Positions 62,560-64,000 of a stretch of 64,000 bases of DNA are shown here, one piece after another (the stretch's first letter is position 1; the number at the start of each line of letters is the position of its first letter). The DNA is from Algibacter sp. L1A34 (lineage in GTDB: Bacteria > Bacteroidota > Bacteroidia > Flavobacteriales > Flavobacteriaceae). Below the pieces are notes generated by a model. It was not told where the DNA came from. It was given only the letters and a program-made list of their open reading frames with translations, and did not search any database. The translations under genes were made by a program, and so were the position numbers. Where the stretch lies: positions 919,501 to 983,500 of the forward strand of contig NZ_CP047029.1 in assembly GCF_009796805.1 (NCBI RefSeq). The letters are read 5' to 3'.

Positions 62560-64000
62560 TTAAAACGTTGCTTTTACTTGTACTCCAAAAAACCTTGGAG
62601 CACCTGAAATAAAAGTAGGAATACCAAATGCACCACCTGTATTCCCTGCATCAACAATAAATTCTTTATCTAAAGCATTCGTAATATAAAAATTAATTTC
62701 ATAATCTTTATTAATAACAAAACCGGTTCTAAAGTTCAATAAACCATATTCATCTTGAGAAATATCAGGTAAATTTGTTTCTTCAAAAAATACTTTAGAT
62801 TTATAAGTATATGTAGGTCTAAAGAAGTAATCTAAATTTTTATTGACATCTAAATTGATATTAAAACCTGCTGAAAATGAGTTTTTAGGTGTTAATCTAA
62901 ATGTATTTCCAGCTAATTCTTGTGGATTTCCATCAGAATCTTCATCATCAAAAGAAGCATCTATATAACCATAATTAGCAAAAAAGCTTGACGTTTTTGA
63001 AAAAGCATATTGTAAAGCCATTTCAAAACCAAAAGAGCTTGCATTACCGCTATCTTCTGTTGTATTTGTTAAAGCCCCATCTTCTAATTTAGCTACCGAT
63101 GTTTGAAAGTTTGAATAATCATACATATAAGCATTTACATCAAACTGTAATCTATTATTTAAAAATAATGATTTTGCACCTACCTCATAAGACCAAACAA
63201 TTTCATCAGATAAAATATTAGTTTCTGTTGCTGTTACATTGATCACATTAGGCCTTCTACCTCTAGAGGTTGTACCAAATAATGTAATCTCTTCATTTAT
63301 TTCATAATTTACAGCAAAACGACCCACTGCTGATAAAAAGTTTTCACTAGCTTCTATTTTACCATTTGTTGGTGCAAATAATGTGTTTGGATAATTTCCT
63401 GATAAATACCCTAAATAAGAAGGTGTTTCTGTATCTATAACCTCATAAGCGGCATTTATATTTTCTAATGTTGCTCTTAATCCTAATGTAAATGATAATT
63501 TATCAGTAACATCATAAGAAGCATCAGCAAAAATATCTCCAGAATAATTTTTCCCGTAATTTGTATAAGCTTCTTTATTAAATGAATTTAATGGTGCGCC
63601 TGCAATTGCACCAAATGTAGTTGGGTCGTTTGGAATAGCTGATAATAAAACTGGAACACCACCAACAACAAGGTTAGCAGGATCTAATAATAACATAGCC
63701 ACACTTCTTTCATCATACTCCCAAGGCACACTTTGTGAACCATCTTCATAAAAGAAGTTAGTTCCAAAAAAACCTCTAAACTTATCATCATTATCAAAAT
63801 TAAATCTAAATTCTTGACTAAATTGTTTTCCTATTGATATTTCATTAAAGAATAACGCAGGTGCAGCAGTTCCATCTGCATCAAAAGCTTCATTAGAATC
63901 AAACTCTCTATAGGCACTTGTAGAGGTTAAATCCCAAACATCATTAAACTCGTGTTTTAAAATAGCGGTTACACCCCAAACAGTTCTGTCCAAACCTAAT
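62560..64000 (-). CDS. TonB-dependent receptor, 5' end cut by window edge
   Basis: At least 480 residues of beta-barrel, open to the window edge, ending in APRFFGVQVKATF with the aromatic C-terminal residue of outer-membrane proteins. Barrel strands such as EFRFNFDNDDKFRGFFGTNF, LSFTLGLRATLEN, GRFAVNYEINEEITLFGTTS and RLTPKNSFSAGFNINLD are visible; signal peptide and plug lie outside. No SusD-like gene follows, so it is a general TonB-dependent receptor. The ligand is unknown. Confidence 0.9.
   Translation of the reverse strand, partial: LGLDRTVWGVTAILKHEFNDVWDLTSTSAYREFDSNEAFDADGTAAPALFFNEISIGKQFSQEFRFNFDNDDKFRGFFGTNFFYEDGSQSVPWEYDERSVAMLLLDPANLVVGGVPVLLSAIPNDPTTFGAIAGAPLNSFNKEAYTNYGKNYSGDIFADASYDVTDKLSFTLGLRATLENINAAYEVIDTETPSYLGYLSGNYPNTLFAPTNGKIEASENFLSAVGRFAVNYEINEEITLFGTTSRGRRPNVINVTATETNILSDEIVWSYEVGAKSLFLNNRLQFDVNAYMYDYSNFQTSVAKLEDGALTNTTEDSGNASSFGFEMALQYAFSKTSSFFANYGYIDASFDDEDSDGNPQELAGNTFRLTPKNSFSAGFNINLDVNKNLDYFFRPTYTYKSKVFFEETNLPDISQDEYGLLNFRTGFVINKDYEINFYITNALDKEFIVDAGNTGGAFGIPTFISGAPRFFGVQVKATF

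Overview
The window reads as chromosome of a marine Flavobacteriaceae bacterium (phylum Bacteroidota). Support from the sequence: AT-rich DNA, promoters of the TTTG-N19-TAnnTTTG type, two SusC/SusD pairs, the gliding-motility lipoprotein GldH next to RicT and PBP1A, many lipoproteins with Bacteroidota lipoboxes, and a complete alginate-catabolism locus. No genus is claimed.

Layout. 1-10.5 kb: housekeeping block with PBP1A (cut by the window edge), gldH, ricT, cvpA, a tRNA-Gln, a large DUF2723 membrane protein and a polysaccharide deacetylase. 10.5-22.7 kb: mixed block with PhnA, a secreted duplicated-domain protein, small enzymes, a hemW-ruvC-outer membrane protein run, a membrane protein/glycosyltransferase pair, and a BlaI/M56(BlaR1-like)-TonB regulatory pair with three clear operator dyads. 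22.9-28.1 kb: a LuxR-type response regulator and a TPR sensor kinase preceded by twelve tandem copies (213-bp period) of a tiny acidic lipoprotein gene, all on the minus strand. This array is the most unusual object in the window. 28.3-33.8 kb: LacI and AraC regulators, a TonB-dependent receptor and a HAD hydrolase. 33.9-52.1 kb: alginate locus on the minus strand (eda, kdgK, DEH-reductase-like SDR, MFS uronate transporter, FadR-type regulator, PL7 lyase, two PKD/carbohydrate-binding lipoproteins, SusD, SusC, KdgF, PL17), with a LacI regulator divergent from kdgK. 53.0-59.2 kb: a second SusC/SusD pair and a GH88 unsaturated uronyl hydrolase on the plus strand. 59.2-60.6 kb: a truncated gene tail and a decayed IS630-type transposase. 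60.7-64 kb: an alpha/beta-hydrolase/GDPD fusion and a TonB-dependent receptor cut by the window end.

How the genes work together. PL7 cleaves alginate at the surface, SusC/SusD import oligomers, PL17 releases unsaturated monomers, KdgF helps convert these to DEH, the SDR reduces DEH to KDG, KdgK phosphorylates KDG and Eda splits KDPG into pyruvate and glyceraldehyde 3-phosphate. Three promoters (upstream of susC1, PL17 and susC2) carry the same tandem TGGTnnACCA operator at 13-bp spacing beside a TATATTTG -7 box. This defines a small regulon whose motif fits the FadR-type regulator encoded in the locus. The kdgK-lacI divergent region has its own perfect 30-bp LacI-type palindrome overlapping a canonical promoter.
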